DNA of 52,096 nucleotides, taken from assembly GCA_003284265.1 (NCBI GenBank), contig QBVV01000011.1, forward strand, positions 1 to 52,096, given 5' to 3'. A program made the position numbers and the translations under genes. The notes beneath the pieces were generated by a model. The model saw nothing but the letters and a program-made list of their open reading frames with translations. It searched no databases and was not told where the DNA came from. Source of the DNA: SAR116 cluster bacterium AG-313-A07. Its GTDB lineage: Bacteria; Pseudomonadota; Alphaproteobacteria; Thalassobaculales; Thalassobaculaceae. How positions within the stretch are numbered: the first letter of the stretch is position 1; each line of letters opens with the position of its first letter. This document shows, in pieces, positions 1 through 9,607 of the stretch.

Positions 1-99
1 CCAGTTCATTTTGAACCTCAACTACAAAGTTAGGCTTAAGCAAAAATATTATCAAGTAAAATAAATTGAACCGTCACATTAAAAAAGAAAGAAAAGAAA

Positions 100-1884
100 A
101 TGTTCACAACCCGACCAGAACTTATTGGAACATTTGGTGTAGTTACCACCACTCATTGGATCGGTTCAGCCGTAGGAATGTCAATATTAGAGAAAGGCGG
201 AAATGCCTTTGATGCAGCCGTAGCGACAGGTTTTGTCTTACAAGTTGTCGAACCACATCTAAATGGCCCGGGCGGTGATATGCCTATCATTTTTCAGGCG
301 GCGAAGAACCCACACCCTCAAGTTCTATGTGGCCAAGGCACCATTCCGGCGGCAGCTTCTATCCAAAAATTCTCAGATCTCGGATTAGACTTAATCCCCG
401 GAAGTGGCTTACTTTGCGCTGTGGTACCAGGCGCATTCGATGCCTGGATGCTTTTACTCCGGGATTACGGGACAATGACCTTGTCGGAAGTAATGGAACC
501 TTCGATAGCATATGCTCGCAACGGTTATCCCGTTGTCCCGCGCATAACGGCGACAATAGATACTGTCCGCGAACTATTTAGTACTGAATGGAAAACATCC
601 GCTGAGATTTATCTCCCCAATGGAAAGCCACCTGTACCCGGTTCAATTTTTAAGAACCCAGCCATGGCCGATACATATGAAAAAATAATCAGAGAGGCGG
701 AGGGAATTAGAGGCGACCGAGAAAAACAGATTGATCATGCCAGGGCCATTTGGTATCGCGGTTGGATAGCCGAAGAAATAGACCAATTCTGTCGGAACCA
801 GGAAGTAATGGATGTATCAGGTCGACGCCATAAAGGTCTATTGACTGGGGAAGATATGGCTAACTGGGAAGCGGCCTACGACCAACCCGTCACATACGAT
901 TATGGAAATTATACGGTGTGTAAGTGTGGCCCCTGGAGCCAAGGGCCCGTTTTACTTCAGCAGCTGGCAATTTTAGACGGCTTAGGCGTGGGCTCCATGG
1001 ATCCAACAGGGCCGGATTTTGTACATACGGTCGTAGAGTCAGCAAAACTGGCTTTCGCTGATCGTGAAGCTTACTATGGCGACCCAGCATTTATCGATGT
1101 TCCTATGACTGAGTTATTAAGTTCAGAATATAATAAACAGAGAAGAGCTTTAATCGGGCAACAAGCCTCAGAAAAATTAATACCAGGAAAAATTGATGGC
1201 TATCTAGGGTCAATTGATAAAGCGATTGACGATAGATCTGGGATCACGGTCGCCGCTTCCTTGGGCGCTGGAGAACCAACGGTAGCAAAAACAGGAGTTT
1301 CAACTGGCGATACAGTTCACCTCGATATTATAGATAAATACGGTAATATGGTTTCCTGCACCCCCAGCGGCGGATGGTTACAAAGTTCCCCTATTATCCC
1401 AAAACTTGGTTTTTGTCTTGGAAATAGGGGGCAAATGTTCTGGTTGGATAAAAATTCTCCTTCGGCCCTCCTGCCGGGCAAGCGACCAAGAACAACGCTT
1501 TCACCATCACTTGCACTTAAGGATGGAAAGCCTTTTATGGTTTTTGGCACCCCTGGAGGCGATCAACAAGACCAGTGGTCAACTCTCATGTTTTTGCATC
1601 ATGCAGATCACGGAATGAACCTTCAAGAATCGATTGATTGCCCTGCATTTCATACAGATCACTTCCCAAGCTCTTTTTGGCCGAGGGCCTACCAATCTAA
1701 AAAAGTCGTTTTAGAAGGACGGTTTCCTGATAGTACCATTAGCGAATTAAAGCGCCGAGGACATGATATTGAGATAGGAGAGCCCTGGTCTGAAGGGCGA
1801 TTAACAGCTGCATCAACCGATGGAAACACCCTGAAAGCGGCGGCGAATGCCCGGGGCATGCAAGGATATGCTGCAGGTAGATGA
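100..1884 (+). CDS. ggt: gamma-glutamyltransferase family Ntn-hydrolase
   Basis: This is a member of the gamma-glutamyltranspeptidase family, whose proteins cleave themselves before a catalytic threonine and transfer or hydrolyse gamma-glutamyl or related amide groups. The 594-residue length fits the uncleaved precursor. An early HLNGPGGD motif lies near residue 53. The autoprocessing site reads TGDTVHLDIIDKYGN, with the expected nucleophile at Thr405. Downstream come TPSGGWLQSSP, the PGKRPRTTLSPS block and FGTPGGDQQDQW, all typical of one broad bacterial GGT subfamily. No signal peptide is seen at the N terminus (MFTTRPEL), so the enzyme is probably cytoplasmic, unlike the periplasmic E. coli enzyme. 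The gene stands alone and its ATG has only a weak purine-rich ribosome site. An oxamate amidohydrolase (HpxW-like) or acylase activity is possible, because those enzymes share the fold; the substrate cannot be read from sequence. Confidence 0.9.
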   Translation: MFTTRPELIGTFGVVTTTHWIGSAVGMSILEKGGNAFDAAVATGFVLQVVEPHLNGPGGDMPIIFQAAKNPHPQVLCGQGTIPAAASIQKFSDLGLDLIPGSGLLCAVVPGAFDAWMLLLRDYGTMTLSEVMEPSIAYARNGYPVVPRITATIDTVRELFSTEWKTSAEIYLPNGKPPVPGSIFKNPAMADTYEKIIREAEGIRGDREKQIDHARAIWYRGWIAEEIDQFCRNQEVMDVSGRRHKGLLTGEDMANWEAAYDQPVTYDYGNYTVCKCGPWSQGPVLLQQLAILDGLGVGSMDPTGPDFVHTVVESAKLAFADREAYYGDPAFIDVPMTELLSSEYNKQRRALIGQQASEKLIPGKIDGYLGSIDKAIDDRSGITVAASLGAGEPTVAKTGVSTGDTVHLDIIDKYGNMVSCTPSGGWLQSSPIIPKLGFCLGNRGQMFWLDKNSPSALLPGKRPRTTLSPSLALKDGKPFMVFGTPGGDQQDQWSTLMFLHHADHGMNLQESIDCPAFHTDHFPSSFWPRAYQSKKVVLEGRFPDSTISELKRRGHDIEIGEPWSEGRLTAASTDGNTLKAAANARGMQGYAAGR

Positions 1885-1967
1885 GAAAGCGACATTATAT
1901 CAAGAGCCACTTCCAGTATGGTAACAATCTAGGGTACCTTATATAGAGCTTTGAACCGGACTATGAC

Positions 1968-2465
1968 ATGAAGAAAATATTAATAATATTTATTCTACCT
2001 CTGGTGCTTCTGATTGGAGCCGGAGCTGGAGCTTTTTTCTTTGGCCTGATACCGGGCTTCGGTTCGGAAACCGATGCGAAAATCGAGGCTGAACTAGCGA
2101 AGAAGAAAGCCGAAGAGAGGAAGACAGTCCCCGAAGCTTTTAACAAAGCATCGATGATGTCCCTAGAATTTTGGATGGACGAGTTTGTCATTAATCTTCA
2201 AACACAACGCCGAAAACCAGTATTTTTACTCTTTAGTATGGCCCTGATTCTTTCTGGTGAAGAAGCAAAAGCAAAGGTTAAATTGCTAGAACCAAGAATT
2301 AGAGATTCAGTCAACGTATTTTTAAGTAGCTTAACGCCAGAACAACTATCCGGCTACGACGGAATTAGAATGCTAAGACAAGAGATTTGGAACAGAGCTA
2401 ACGAAATACTTGAAGACTCAACTTCCCTAGAAAATATACAGATACTTAAATTGACCATAAAATAA
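1968..2465 (+). CDS. fliL: FliL-family flagellar basal-body-associated protein
   Basis: The 165-residue protein has one N-terminal membrane anchor (about residues 4-27, rich in I, L, G and A). A charged linker follows (about 36-52), then a periplasmic domain with the FliL pattern: a short strand ending in FVINLQ, a second strand RRKPVFLLFSMALIL, and a helix with EPRIRDSVNVFLSSLTPEQL and GIRMLRQEIWNRANEIL. FliL sits at the inner face of the flagellar basal body, interacts with stators and supports torque. No other flagellar gene is visible in the window, so this copy is an orphan; a FliL-like protein with another role is possible. Its stop codon ends one base before the convergent acyltransferase gene, with no room for a terminator. 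Confidence 0.75.
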   Translation: MKKILIIFILPLVLLIGAGAGAFFFGLIPGFGSETDAKIEAELAKKKAEERKTVPEAFNKASMMSLEFWMDEFVINLQTQRRKPVFLLFSMALILSGEEAKAKVKLLEPRIRDSVNVFLSSLTPEQLSGYDGIRMLRQEIWNRANEILEDSTSLENIQILKLTIK

Positions 2466-3185
2466 TTAAGAACTTGGACTATTTTTCTCCAAAACTCGTG
2501 TTTCTGTTTCGATTATATCTTCCAGTTGTTTCATGAAATCTTCTCTCTTAAGTCCTGGACGAATATAGTTTAATATTTTGACTGTAATGACCCCTGGACG
2601 CTTTATGAAAGCCTTACGCGGCCAAAATATGCCGGAATTAAGAGCAATAGGAACAACAGGCACTTTCAAAGCTCGATAGACAGCAAACACACCAGAATGA
2701 TACCCTTTTTTCTCGCCTGGGGCGACCCGGGTTCCTTGGGGAAATATGATAATCGGACGCCCAAGCCCCGCCCATTTTCTGGCAATCATTAACATAGACT
2801 TTAAAGCATTCGCTTTTCCTGCTCTGTCGATCGGCACCATGCCAACTTTATTAATAAACCAGCCCAATATAGGAAGTTTCAGTAATTCTCTCTTCAAGAC
2901 TATTGAAGGATCCGAAAAGATTAAGTGGAGCGCTAATGTCTCCCATGCGGACTGATGTTTCGAGGCGACCATAAAATGACCCCGTGGCAGATTCTCTGAA
3001 CCTTCGACTCGGTAATCAAGGCCAACAATTATTTTTAAACTAGATATTATAAATTTTACCCAAACATCTCTCAGCCAACACACCCCTTTTCTCGAACCAA
3101 ATAGCAAAGGAAGCGCTAAAAGCCCCATTAATAGAATAGTAAAAATTAAAATACAGTTAAAAATAGTAGAACGGATTAGAATCAA
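2466..3185 (-). CDS. plsC: 1-acyl-sn-glycerol-3-phosphate acyltransferase
   Basis: PlsC-type acyltransferases move a fatty-acyl chain onto lysophosphatidic acid at the inner membrane. The 239-residue protein starts with a hydrophobic anchor (residues 1-30). The acyltransferase block I reads KHQSAWETL, with His77 and Glu82 in place of the more common HX4D. This HQSAWE form is usual in alphaproteobacterial PlsC. Block II is MVPIDR and block III is IIFPQGTRVAPGE. The start is a TTG at 3183-3185: no in-frame ATG lies upstream before the stop, and the N terminus MILIRSTIF aligns well with remembered relatives. A ribosome site is not obvious. It is convergent with, and abuts, fliL. Confidence 0.88.
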   Translation of the reverse strand: MILIRSTIFNCILIFTILLMGLLALPLLFGSRKGVCWLRDVWVKFIISSLKIIVGLDYRVEGSENLPRGHFMVASKHQSAWETLALHLIFSDPSIVLKRELLKLPILGWFINKVGMVPIDRAGKANALKSMLMIARKWAGLGRPIIIFPQGTRVAPGEKKGYHSGVFAVYRALKVPVVPIALNSGIFWPRKAFIKRPGVITVKILNYIRPGLKREDFMKQLEDIIETETRVLEKNSPSS

Positions 3186-3478
3186 AATAATGGCCCAACA
3201 AACAGTATGAGACGACGATTGAACTTAATAGCTCAGTATAAAATAGCACGACCAATCCGCGCGGAAAACCGAATTTAGATGCAATCCAGTGATCGAGAAT
3301 TTTTGCTATTTTTTGAAACTCATAATAACCCAACAGTTAAAGACTATTTTCTGCAAAAAAATACTGGTGTATTGTTTTTTGTGCCTCGAAGATAACATCA
3401 GCTGGCAACGAAATTTTTAGCCTGATCCTGCGGACATAGGGTAGGGTCTTTTGAGGTGATAATCTGGGGGAATAAAAA

Positions 3479-5200
3479 ATGGCCACACAAAAACATGGAC
3501 TTGCAAGGGGGCTCACTAATTATGGGGATATGGACTTTAGTCTATATCTTCGTCGCGCTAATGCCGCTTCTATGGGTTATGGGAAGGACCCTCTGAGCAA
3601 ACCGGTAATTGGAATAGCTGATACAGCTAGTGGTTTCAATAACTGTCACCGCCACGTCCCTGAAATGATTGAAGCGGTCAAGCGAGGCGTTCTTATGACA
3701 GGCGGCTTACCAATAGTATTTCCTACGATCTCGCTTGGCGAAACTTTCTTAAATCCTACCTCGATGATGTATCGGAATTTGATGAGTATGGATTCTGAGG
3801 AAATGATCCAGGCACAGCCGATGGATGCAGCTGTGATGATTGGTGGGTGCGATAAAACATTACCAGCCCAATTAATGGGGGCAGCCAATGCCAATATCCC
3901 AATAATATCACTAATCACGGGGCCACAATTAACAGGGCATTCAGAAGGGGAACGATTAGGTGCCTGCACAGATTGCCGCCGCTTCTGGGGTAAATTTAGA
4001 GCAGGGGAAATCGACCAGGCAGGGATCGACAAAATTGAGTCCCGCTTAGTCACTACAGCTGGAACTTGTGCCGTTATGGGAACAGCGAGCACAATGGCAT
4101 GTATAACAGAAGCTTTAGGGATGGCGTTGCCAGGGACTGCCGCAATACCGGCCACCCACGCAGACCGTTTGAGGGCATCTGAAGCATCTGGGGCACAAGC
4201 CGTGGTGCTGGCTTCCAGTGATAAAGATAACCCCCTCATACCAAATAGGATAATCACACCTAAGTCAGTAGAAAATGCTCTGAGGGTTCTCCTAGCTATT
4301 GGAGGATCAACCAATGCAATCATTCATCTAACTGCTGTCGCTGGTCGCCTAGGAATTCCAATTCCATTGGCTCAGCTCAACATACTCTCAGATGAAACCC
4401 CCGTGTTAATAGATCTAAAGCCAACAGGCGAACATTATATGGAGGATCTATTCAAGGCTGGTGGCCTCGGGGTGGTACTGCGCGAGCTAAAGCACCTGTT
4501 AAACCTCGATTGTATGACTGTAACGGGGCAAACATTGGGGGAGCGTTTGGAGGTAGAGCCAAAATATGTCGATAGAACCGTAGTACGGTCACTAGATGAT
4601 CCTATACAACCCATGGGAGGTTTAGTATCACTTTTTGGATCCTTAGCACCTAAGGGGGCGATCTTAAAGAGATCAGCAGCCGATCCAAAACTTTTTGAGA
4701 CCGAAGGAAGAGCGGTTGTTTTTTCCTCTCTTGAAGATCTATCATTGAGGATCGATGATCCAGCACTCGATGTAGAGGAAAATGATATCCTGATACTGCA
4801 AAACGCCGGTCCGAAAAGTGACGCAGCTATGCCTGAGGCGGGTTATCTTCCCATACCAAAAAAACTAGCTCGTGCGGGGGTTAAAGATATGGTTCGTATA
4901 TCTGATGCACGTATGAGCGGCACAGCCTATGGGACTATCGTATTACATGTCACGCCTGAAGCTGCTGTAGGCGGCCCTTTAGCACTCGTCAAAAATGGTG
5001 ACAGAATAAAAATTAGCGTCAAGAACCGATCTTTAGATCTTCTTATTAGTGAAGAAGAGATGCAAAATCGCCTAAAAAAACTGCACATCAAATCTCCGCC
5101 TAAATACCATCGCGGCTACAAAAAACTCTATTACGATACTGTTTTACAAGCAGATGGGGGGTGTGACTTTGATTTTTTGAGAGATCCATCTCTTCTTTAA
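3479..5200 (+). CDS. IlvD/Edd-family aldonic acid dehydratase (L-arabinonate dehydratase-like)
   Basis: This 573-residue protein belongs to the IlvD/Edd family, which dehydrates dihydroxy-acids or aldonic acids to 2-keto(-3-deoxy) acids. Three cysteines, Cys56 (NNCHRH), Cys124 (GGCDKT) and Cys197 (GTCAVMG), sit at the spacing of the [2Fe-2S] ligands of the pentonate dehydratase branch. Lys126 follows the second one and the catalytic-type serine lies in DARMSGTAYG (about Ser480). The length and MGTASTMACITEALGMALPG favour the sugar-acid (arabinonate, xylonate) branch over IlvD of valine synthesis. The start ATG is preceded by a good GGGGG ribosome site. The gene faces away from the lipid gene and toward a lactonase-like amidohydrolase, a UxaA protein and a keto-deoxy-sugar-type SDR, which supports a sugar-acid role. 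The exact substrate is inferred only. Confidence 0.88.
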   Translation: MATQKHGLARGLTNYGDMDFSLYLRRANAASMGYGKDPLSKPVIGIADTASGFNNCHRHVPEMIEAVKRGVLMTGGLPIVFPTISLGETFLNPTSMMYRNLMSMDSEEMIQAQPMDAAVMIGGCDKTLPAQLMGAANANIPIISLITGPQLTGHSEGERLGACTDCRRFWGKFRAGEIDQAGIDKIESRLVTTAGTCAVMGTASTMACITEALGMALPGTAAIPATHADRLRASEASGAQAVVLASSDKDNPLIPNRIITPKSVENALRVLLAIGGSTNAIIHLTAVAGRLGIPIPLAQLNILSDETPVLIDLKPTGEHYMEDLFKAGGLGVVLRELKHLLNLDCMTVTGQTLGERLEVEPKYVDRTVVRSLDDPIQPMGGLVSLFGSLAPKGAILKRSAADPKLFETEGRAVVFSSLEDLSLRIDDPALDVEENDILILQNAGPKSDAAMPEAGYLPIPKKLARAGVKDMVRISDARMSGTAYGTIVLHVTPEAAVGGPLALVKNGDRIKISVKNRSLDLLISEEEMQNRLKKLHIKSPPKYHRGYKKLYYDTVLQADGGCDFDFLRDPSLL

Positions 5201-5227
5201 AATAAATAGATTTTTTACCCTGACATT

Positions 5228-6118
5228 TTATACACTCAAGCCATATAGAGTTACTGGATTTTCACTGAGTATCATTTTTCGACGAGAACGTTCCGGGATC
5301 CAATCACAGAACATCTGGTATAACTCAAAATCGTTTGGTTTAGTGTCTGAGTGTTCCGGATGAGGCCAATTGGTACCCCAAACCATTCTTTCTGGAGCCC
5401 AGTTAATAAGTGCACGGGCTATATCCGCTACTTCTGGATCATTGATTAATCCTTTTCGAGACGAATTATAAGGTGCAGATAGCTTTACCCATATTTTGTC
5501 TCGATCTATTAATCGCGTCAGGGCCTTGAACCCCCTTTGTTTCAACGTTTTAGTCCTTAAAAATAATCCTATGTGATGCAGGATTATATAGCCAGGCCAA
5601 GACGCAAGCCGTTGTTCCACTTCATGCAAATCCGAACCATCGATCTTGAGATCAACATGCCATCCTAAATCATGGATGCGCCAAGCTAACCGTTCTGCGT
5701 CATCCCATTGATATTTATTTTCACCAGCCTTCATAAAGAATTGAGCCCCAACGACCCCAGATGCTTGTAGATTTTCTAACTCATTGTCGTTAGCATCCAA
5801 GTCAAGTGTTGCTATCCCAACCGCTGAACGAGGAGTTTTCTTTTCAGAATTTTTGTTCACGTCAGTGATTGTTTTTATTAAAACTTGATGATCATGGCCA
5901 CAGTCTTCCGGCTGCAGTAAAACCGTGCCTTTGATCGATAGTTTGTCGCAAAGTACTCTGTATTCGGGCAGCGAGAAATCTGGCTTTTTTTCCTCAATAT
6001 CTTTGCCTAACTCAATTTCACCTAAATTATCCTCATCCTCAGAATTCTTAAGACCTAAAATTTGAGCATGACAATCAATCAGTCCGTATTCAGAGTTGCC
6101 AGGATCTCCCAAATTCAC
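5228..6118 (-). CDS. amidohydrolase family 2 (LigI / sugar-lactonase-like) TIM-barrel hydrolase
   Basis: The 296-residue protein resembles COG3618/PF04909 hydrolases, which open lactones such as 2-pyrone-4,6-dicarboxylate or L-fucono- and L-rhamnono-lactone. Visible landmarks are GLIDCHAQ near residue 13, GVVGAQFF, DLKIDGSDLHEVEQRLA, IILHHIG, VKLSAPYNSSRKG and RMVWGTNWPHP near the C terminus. Two positions differ from what I remember of the family: the first barrel strand reads DCHAQ rather than DxHxH, and the late acidic residue is Asn in WGTNWPH. The start is GTG at 6116-6118, with AAGGA six bases upstream. It lies 103 bases downstream of the uxaA-like gene on the same strand, likely in one operon. 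A lactonase that feeds the aldonate dehydratase is the natural guess. Confidence 0.75.
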   Translation of the reverse strand: MNLGDPGNSEYGLIDCHAQILGLKNSEDEDNLGEIELGKDIEEKKPDFSLPEYRVLCDKLSIKGTVLLQPEDCGHDHQVLIKTITDVNKNSEKKTPRSAVGIATLDLDANDNELENLQASGVVGAQFFMKAGENKYQWDDAERLAWRIHDLGWHVDLKIDGSDLHEVEQRLASWPGYIILHHIGLFLRTKTLKQRGFKALTRLIDRDKIWVKLSAPYNSSRKGLINDPEVADIARALINWAPERMVWGTNWPHPEHSDTKPNDFELYQMFCDWIPERSRRKMILSENPVTLYGLSV

Positions 6119-6221
6119 TTCAAATCCTTACGTAATGAAGTATGCTCATAACTTCCTGCCCTTGATATACGAGGGGTTTTTTCTGATCCCAAAACACTTT
6201 GTTCTCGAACCAAAGTGGATA

Positions 6222-7766
6222 TCACATTGTTGCGCCTATTTGCCATGGAACGAACTCATTATCTCCAATTCCTAGTTCCTCACTCTTGGTTGGTTCACCC
6301 GACGCTGTTTTTACGATTTTATCAAAGATCCGCTCTCCCATATCATCGATAGATATGTCTTCATCGAGAACTTCACCGCAATTAATATCCATATCCTCTT
6401 CCATACGTCGATACATATTGGAATTTGTTGCTAATTTTAGAGATGGAGCAGGCTTACAGCCATAACATGAACCTCGGCCTGTCGTGAAAGTAACAATATT
6501 GGAACCGCTAGCAACTTGACCTGTTATAGAGCATGGGTCATAGCCAGGACTATCCATAAATACGAAACCCTTTGTATCTATCCGTTCCCCATAATTATAG
6601 ACGCCACAAAGATTAGTTACACCCCCTTTAGCCGCTGCGCCAAGCGACTTCTCTAAGATCGTCGTCAATCCACCTTCTTTATTTCCAGGAGAGGGGTTAT
6701 TATTCATTTCCCCGCCATTGCGTTCACAATAATCTTCCCACCATTTGATGCGCTCCACTAACTTTTCACCAACTTCTTTGGTTATCGCGCGCCGCGTTAA
6801 TAAGTGCTCTGCACCATAAATCTCTGGCGTCTCCGCTAATACAGCCGTTCCACCGTGTCTAACTAGAAGCGTGGCTGCCGCTCCAAGAGCAGGATTAGCC
6901 GTCATTCCTGAATAAGCATCCGACCCCCCGCATTGAAGCGCTAATGTTAGCTCGCTTACAGGAACTGCTTCTCGCTTTGCTTTCGCCGCTTCAGGTAGCA
7001 TATCCCCAATTAGGCCAAGTCCATGGGCAACGGTTTTTCTAGTGCCACCTGTGTCTTGTAAAGTCATCGTCTGGAATTTTGCTCCACGCTCCAAACCATA
7101 CGCATCGAGGAGAAAATCGATTTGGTTCACTTCGCAGCCAAGGCCAACCATTACGATTCCAGCAAAGTTGGGATGCTGGGCAAATCCCCATAAAACACGC
7201 TGCAAATTTTGATAGCCCGCGCCTGAGTCTGCCATTCCACAACCAGTTGAATGAGTCAAAGCGACAACACCATCAACGGTTGGGTATTGACTTAACAAAT
7301 TTTCCGATACGGAAGAAGCGATATACTTCGCTGCGGTAGCCGAACAATTCACACTGGTCAAAACACCGATATAATTTCGGGTTCCAGTCTGGCCATTAGG
7401 TCTTATAAAACCTTGAAAGGTTTTTTGTTCAGAAGCAGGAAAATATTCTGTGGGGGTTACACCCTGACAAAACTGATAATCCCTGTCAAAGTCACGCATC
7501 TCAACGTTATGAACATGTACATGTTCTCCAGGAGCTATATCAGCTGTAGCAAAACCAATAACCTGATCGTATTTCCTTATTTCCTCCCCTGTTTTAATTA
7601 AACGCGTTGCAACCTTATGACCTGATGGAACTGAATTCTTTAAGCTTATTTGCTCACCATCAATACCTGTATTGGCCAACATGTCCAATCTAGCCGTCAC
7701 AACATTATCAGCTGGGTGTAATCGCACCACCAGCCTATTACCAGAATTATGCCCCGCCTCTATCAT
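6222..7766 (-). CDS. UxaA-family altronate/galactarate dehydratase
   Basis: The 514-residue protein has the full two-part UxaA layout. An N-terminal SAF-type domain (about residues 10-95) contains GHKVATRLIKTGEEIRKYDQ, VIGFATADIAPGEHVHVHN and the FQGFIRPNGQTGTRN linker. The long dehydratase domain follows, with VNCSATAA, HSTGCGM, GLGCEVNQ, LQCGGSDAYSGMTANPALG, DSPGYDPCSITGQVASG, TTGRGSCYGCKPAPSLKLATN and NCGEV. The many conserved cysteines suit an iron-dependent lyase. Known members dehydrate D-altronate, galactarate or D-talarate-like sugar acids to 2-keto-3-deoxy acids. It is probably the first gene of a two-gene operon with the amidohydrolase and is divergent from the SDR gene across 120 bases. 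I cannot choose the sugar acid. Confidence 0.9.
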   Translation of the reverse strand: MIEAGHNSGNRLVVRLHPADNVVTARLDMLANTGIDGEQISLKNSVPSGHKVATRLIKTGEEIRKYDQVIGFATADIAPGEHVHVHNVEMRDFDRDYQFCQGVTPTEYFPASEQKTFQGFIRPNGQTGTRNYIGVLTSVNCSATAAKYIASSVSENLLSQYPTVDGVVALTHSTGCGMADSGAGYQNLQRVLWGFAQHPNFAGIVMVGLGCEVNQIDFLLDAYGLERGAKFQTMTLQDTGGTRKTVAHGLGLIGDMLPEAAKAKREAVPVSELTLALQCGGSDAYSGMTANPALGAAATLLVRHGGTAVLAETPEIYGAEHLLTRRAITKEVGEKLVERIKWWEDYCERNGGEMNNNPSPGNKEGGLTTILEKSLGAAAKGGVTNLCGVYNYGERIDTKGFVFMDSPGYDPCSITGQVASGSNIVTFTTGRGSCYGCKPAPSLKLATNSNMYRRMEEDMDINCGEVLDEDISIDDMGERIFDKIVKTASGEPTKSEELGIGDNEFVPWQIGATM

Positions 7767-7886
7767 AATCTCTTCTCCCTCTTCGTTAAAGATTACTATA
7801 GACTAACGATAAGTTTGAGCAAATGAACTTGATACGACATAATGACAAAGCCTAGAAATTAAGTTCAAAAAATTTTGGAGTGGTAA

Positions 7887-8626
<740 letters not shown>

Positions 8627-8627
<1 letters not shown>

Positions 8628-9589
8628 TGAATACTGACGCAATAAACCTTGATGGCTTTAAGCTAGCAAAATCTCGTATTAATGGAAAGGTGAGAGAAAC
8701 ACCTCTTCTAAAATCGCAACCGCTTAAGAGAGACCTTACTCCTCAAGGGTCGTTATCGTTAAAGCTTGAAAATTTGCAGCCAACCGGGTCCTTTAAAGTA
8801 AGAGGCGCAATAAATACGCTCCAAACCCTAAAACAAGAACAGAAAAACAAGGGTCTCATTACAGCCTCAGGGGGAAACCATGGGCTTGCTGTTGCTTATG
8901 CTGCCTTTCTTGCTCAAGTACCTGCCCGCATCTACCTCCCCACCTCCACTAGCCCAGAGAAACTAAAGAAGATTCAATCCTGGGGAGCCGAAACTTGCAC
9001 GTTGGGAGATGTTTGGGACGAGGCAAATAAAGGTGCTTTAGCAGAGGCCAAAGAAGCGAATATGACTTATATCCATCCCTTTGCAGATCCGAATGTTATA
9101 TATGGACAAGGAACTATTTCACTAGAAGTTCTCGAAATGAACCCTGACATCGATGTTTTATTAGTTGCAATTGGGGGAGGAGGACTAATCGCGGGGGTAG
9201 CCGCGGCGGCTAAATTGGTAAAACCAGAGATTAGAGTTGTCGGAGTTGAACCGATAGGGGCACCTACCCATCATGCCAGCCGAAAAGCCGGCGAACTTGT
9301 TACCTTGTCAACAATAGATACCAAGGCAGGCACTTTAGCGCCAAAAAGATCAGAAGAATTAAATTATGGTCTTATCCAAAAATATGTCGACGATATAGTG
9401 CTTGTTAGCGATTCTGCCATGCAAGACGCTGCCCAATGGTTATGGTTTGAGTTAGGAATAGCAGCCGAATTGAGTGGCGCCGCTGGCATTGCAGCATTAT
9501 CAAACGAATTGATAACTTTTAAAGCAGGGACAAATGTTTGCTCTATCGTCTGTGGAGGCGGCACGGATGGAATATCAAGTGCCATCTAA
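8627..9589 (+). CDS. PLP-dependent threonine/serine dehydratase-like enzyme
   Basis: This 320-residue fold-type II PLP enzyme carries the PLP lysine in TGSFKVRGA (Lys57), the substrate loop SGGNHG (about 81-86) and the phosphate-binding glycine loop IGGGGLIAG (about 175-183). The end of the chain reads VCGGGTDGIS. There is no C-terminal ACT regulatory domain, so it resembles catabolic threonine/serine dehydratases, 3-hydroxyaspartate dehydratases or racemases rather than biosynthetic IlvA. It shares a one-base overlap with the SDR gene. That coupling suggests it acts in the same pathway, perhaps on a hydroxy-amino acid derived from the same food molecule. The substrate is not readable. It converges on phnA with 18 bases between the stops. 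Confidence 0.85.
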
Positions 9590-9607
9590 TTACTATTTAA
9601 AAATTGA

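Noticed and set aside
3646..4323. A 225-codon open frame antisense to the aldonate dehydratase gene
   Set aside because: It mirrors a strongly conserved dehydratase gene, has no ribosome site and its translation resembles no family; a codon-bias shadow.
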